A program made the translations under genes and the position numbers. A stretch of DNA of 51,980 nt from Anaerolineales bacterium (GTDB lineage: Bacteria > Chloroflexota > Anaerolineae > Anaerolineales > Villigracilaceae): positions 1 through 51,980 of the forward strand of contig JANWWK010000023.1 of the NCBI GenBank assembly GCA_025056175.1. Direction: 5' to 3'. This document shows positions 50,818-51,980 of the stretch, piece after piece. Position 1 is the first letter of the stretch, and the number at the start of each line of letters is the position of its first letter. The notes beneath the pieces are model-generated. The model saw only the letters and a list, made by a program, of their open reading frames with translations, searched no databases and was not told where the DNA came from.

Positions 50818-51168
50818 ATCGGGAATTTTAATCGAATTGGGGGAAATCCCCTAAAGCATCGGGGGGAATTTCTGTTAAAAATCTCAGGGGATAGGGGTTG
50901 AAGCCATTGTTAACGATTGATTATGATTAGATTGCACGCCCATATCCTCGTGAAGAAAGGAGGTGGTTCGCCGCTAGTGCCTGCATGAAGTCGCCTCGCC
51001 CGAACAGATTTGCCTGGAGAGGCCGGTTTCTGTGCAGAATTGCGTCAATTATTGTGTTTCCCGCTTTTCGCAGGCCGGTAACTCTAACTCTGCCGGCTGG
51101 CGGCAAGAAACTGCCGCGCACCCCCTTCTTTTTCAACCTTTTACCCAATCCTTCGAGGAGGAACGTTC
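50818..51168. promoter_or_regulatory. Long regulatory spacer between response regulator and sugar-binding lipoprotein
   Basis: This 351-bp spacer has a perfect palindrome GGGGA-AA-TCCCC at 50840-50851, followed by a related GGGGGGAATTTC at 50861-50872 and AGGGGATAGGGG (50886-50897), a possible operator cluster. A promoter TTGAAG (50898-50903), 18-nt spacer, TATGAT (50922-50927) points to the lipoprotein gene. Its leader of roughly 235 nt carries the GGAGGTGGTTC motif at 50959-50969, then hairpins such as GCGGCA/TGCCGC near 51102-51119. GAGGAGG before the ATG at 51169 is the ribosome site. Confidence 0.55.
50950..50988 (+). CDS. Possible 12-codon leader peptide
   Basis: A GTG at 50950 opens a 12-codon frame reading V/MKKGGGSPLVPA and ending in TGA at 50986-50988, at the start of the predicted leader RNA. 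Codons 3-7 hold AAGGAGGTGGTTC, the 13-nt match to the leader at 5934, and both short frames encode GGGS near the start. Without evidence of translation the call is weak. Confidence 0.25.
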   Translation: MKKGGGSPLVPA

Positions 51169-51980
51169 ATGTTCAAGAAGAGTTCGCTTTACGCACTGGT
51201 GGCTGTTCTGTTCATTGCCGCCGCGATTCTCTCGGCGTGCGGAACACCCACCCCGACAGCGCAACCTGCCGCCCCTGTGGCCACCGAAGCGCCCAAGAGC
51301 AAACTGGCGGTTGGCATTGTGCTGCCCACAAAAGATGAACCGCGCTGGATTCAGGACGAAACCCGCTTCAAAGAAGCTCTGACCAAAGCCGGCTATGATG
51401 TCGAAATCCTGTTCAGCCAGGGTTCTTCGGCGAAAGAAAAAGAGAACGTCGAATCCCTCATCACCAAAGGCGTGAAAGTTCTTATCATCTGCCCGCATGA
51501 TGGTTCTGCTGCCGCGGCTGCTGCCGAAGCCGCCAAAGCCGCCGGTGTGAAGGTCATCTCGTATGACCGCCTTATCCGCGACACGGATGCGGTGGATTAC
51601 TACGTCACGTTCGACAGCGTGGCGGTGGGTGAAGCGCAGGCGCAGTATCTGGTGGATAAGGCCACCGGCAAGGGCAACCCGCTGTACCTGTATGCAGGCG
51701 CGGCTTCGGACAACAATGCGTTCCTGTTCTTCGAGGGCGCATGGAACGTGTTGCAGCCGAAGATTGCGGATGGCACGTTCGTCATCAAGAACTCCAGCGA
51801 AGCGGAAGCGCTCTCTGGCAAGGCGAAGTTGACGCGCGAAGAGATGGGCAAAATTATCGGTCAGATTACGACCAACTGGGATTTCAACACAGCCAAGAAC
51901 CTGGCCGAAGCGAACCTGACGAAGGCGACGGCAGCGGACAAGGGCAACGTGTTCATTCTGGCCCCGAACGATGGGACGGC
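51169..51980 (+). CDS. ChvE/XylF-like sugar-binding lipoprotein of an ABC transporter (partial)
   Basis: The gene runs off the window end; 270 residues are visible. The signal peptide has lipobox LSAC (C24), followed by a short Thr/Pro/Ala linker. The mature part is a periplasmic-binding-protein type 1 fold: KLAVGIVLPTKDEPRWIQDETRFKEAL, CPHDGSAAAAAAEAAKAAGVKVISYDRLIRDTDAVDYYVTFDSVAVGEAQAQYL, typical of ChvE and xylose-binding proteins for multiple monosaccharides. The cognate transporter genes are probably beyond 51980. The ribosome site GAGGAGG lies 7 nt upstream. Its divergence from the response regulator and proximity to the ABC-kinase fusion suggest that the sugar it binds is the signal. 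Confidence 0.92.
   Translation, partial: MFKKSSLYALVAVLFIAAAILSACGTPTPTAQPAAPVATEAPKSKLAVGIVLPTKDEPRWIQDETRFKEALTKAGYDVEILFSQGSSAKEKENVESLITKGVKVLIICPHDGSAAAAAAEAAKAAGVKVISYDRLIRDTDAVDYYVTFDSVAVGEAQAQYLVDKATGKGNPLYLYAGAASDNNAFLFFEGAWNVLQPKIADGTFVIKNSSEAEALSGKAKLTREEMGKIIGQITTNWDFNTAKNLAEANLTKATAADKGNVFILAPNDGT

Overview
The window reads as about 52 kb of chromosome from a GC-rich, probably anaerobic or facultative member of the Chloroflexota, most likely class Anaerolineae. This placement is inferred from protein style: many lipoproteins with Thr/Pro-rich linkers and SH3-like domains, a collagen-stalked multiheme lipoprotein, a ChvE-type sugar-binding lipoprotein, an NAD-linked formate dehydrogenase set, and consensus TATAAT boxes lying 6-7 nt upstream of start codons. 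No rRNA gene is present to confirm it. One tRNA gene is present, tRNA-Arg(CCU), at 17510-17581. No CRISPR array, prophage or transposase gene was seen; the only mobile element is a 153-bp MITE-like insertion with an 8-bp target duplication.

Layout. 1-7.1 kb: the end of a possible ExK nuclease-like protein, Hsp20, an M23 peptidase overlapping a degenerate SDR, a paired M16 peptidase operon (one active, one inactive subunit) behind a membrane protein, and a six-heme cytochrome lipoprotein. 7.1-12 kb: glutamine amidotransferase, DsbA-like oxidoreductase, deoxynucleoside kinase, cupin, phosphoribosyltransferase and a DUF4129 membrane protein. 12-17.4 kb (minus strand): glycosyltransferase, divergent 6-pyruvoyl-tetrahydropterin synthase homologue, zinc-free MDR dehydrogenase, flippase-like protein, PlsC-like acyltransferase and homocysteine methyltransferase. 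17.6-26.8 kb (minus strand): an envelope block of GT87 mannosyltransferase-like protein, a large exported unknown, two SH3 lipoproteins, a class A penicillin-binding protein and a MaoC hydratase, nearly all overlapping or abutting.

26.8-35.3 kb: DusB, a TauE/SafE exporter, a phosphodiesterase lipoprotein, MoaA, then a surface-polysaccharide operon (capsule-like GT-B, polytopic membrane protein, GT2). 35.3-40.5 kb: an MrfA/YprA-type helicase containing an internal HNH nuclease module, a cyclase-homology protein, the MITE, PxpA and two DUF4870 membrane proteins. 40.6-46.2 kb: a fused NuoE-NuoF diaphorase, an iron-sulfur subunit, an EamA transporter and a molybdopterin formate dehydrogenase catalytic subunit; MoaA at 30 kb would help supply its cofactor. 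46.2-48.2 kb: a lower-GC type II restriction-modification pair.

48.2 kb to the end is the most unusual part. A sugar-type ABC ATPase domain is fused in one polypeptide to a NarL-family histidine kinase, followed convergently by a response regulator with REC-HTH-REC architecture, which is divergent from a ChvE-like sugar-binding lipoprotein. I read this as a candidate sugar-sensing two-component system in which a degenerate transporter ATPase serves as the sensor or docking module. A second thread is a family of short degenerate tandem repeats scattered through the window; one copy is translated in frame inside the formate dehydrogenase catalytic subunit.
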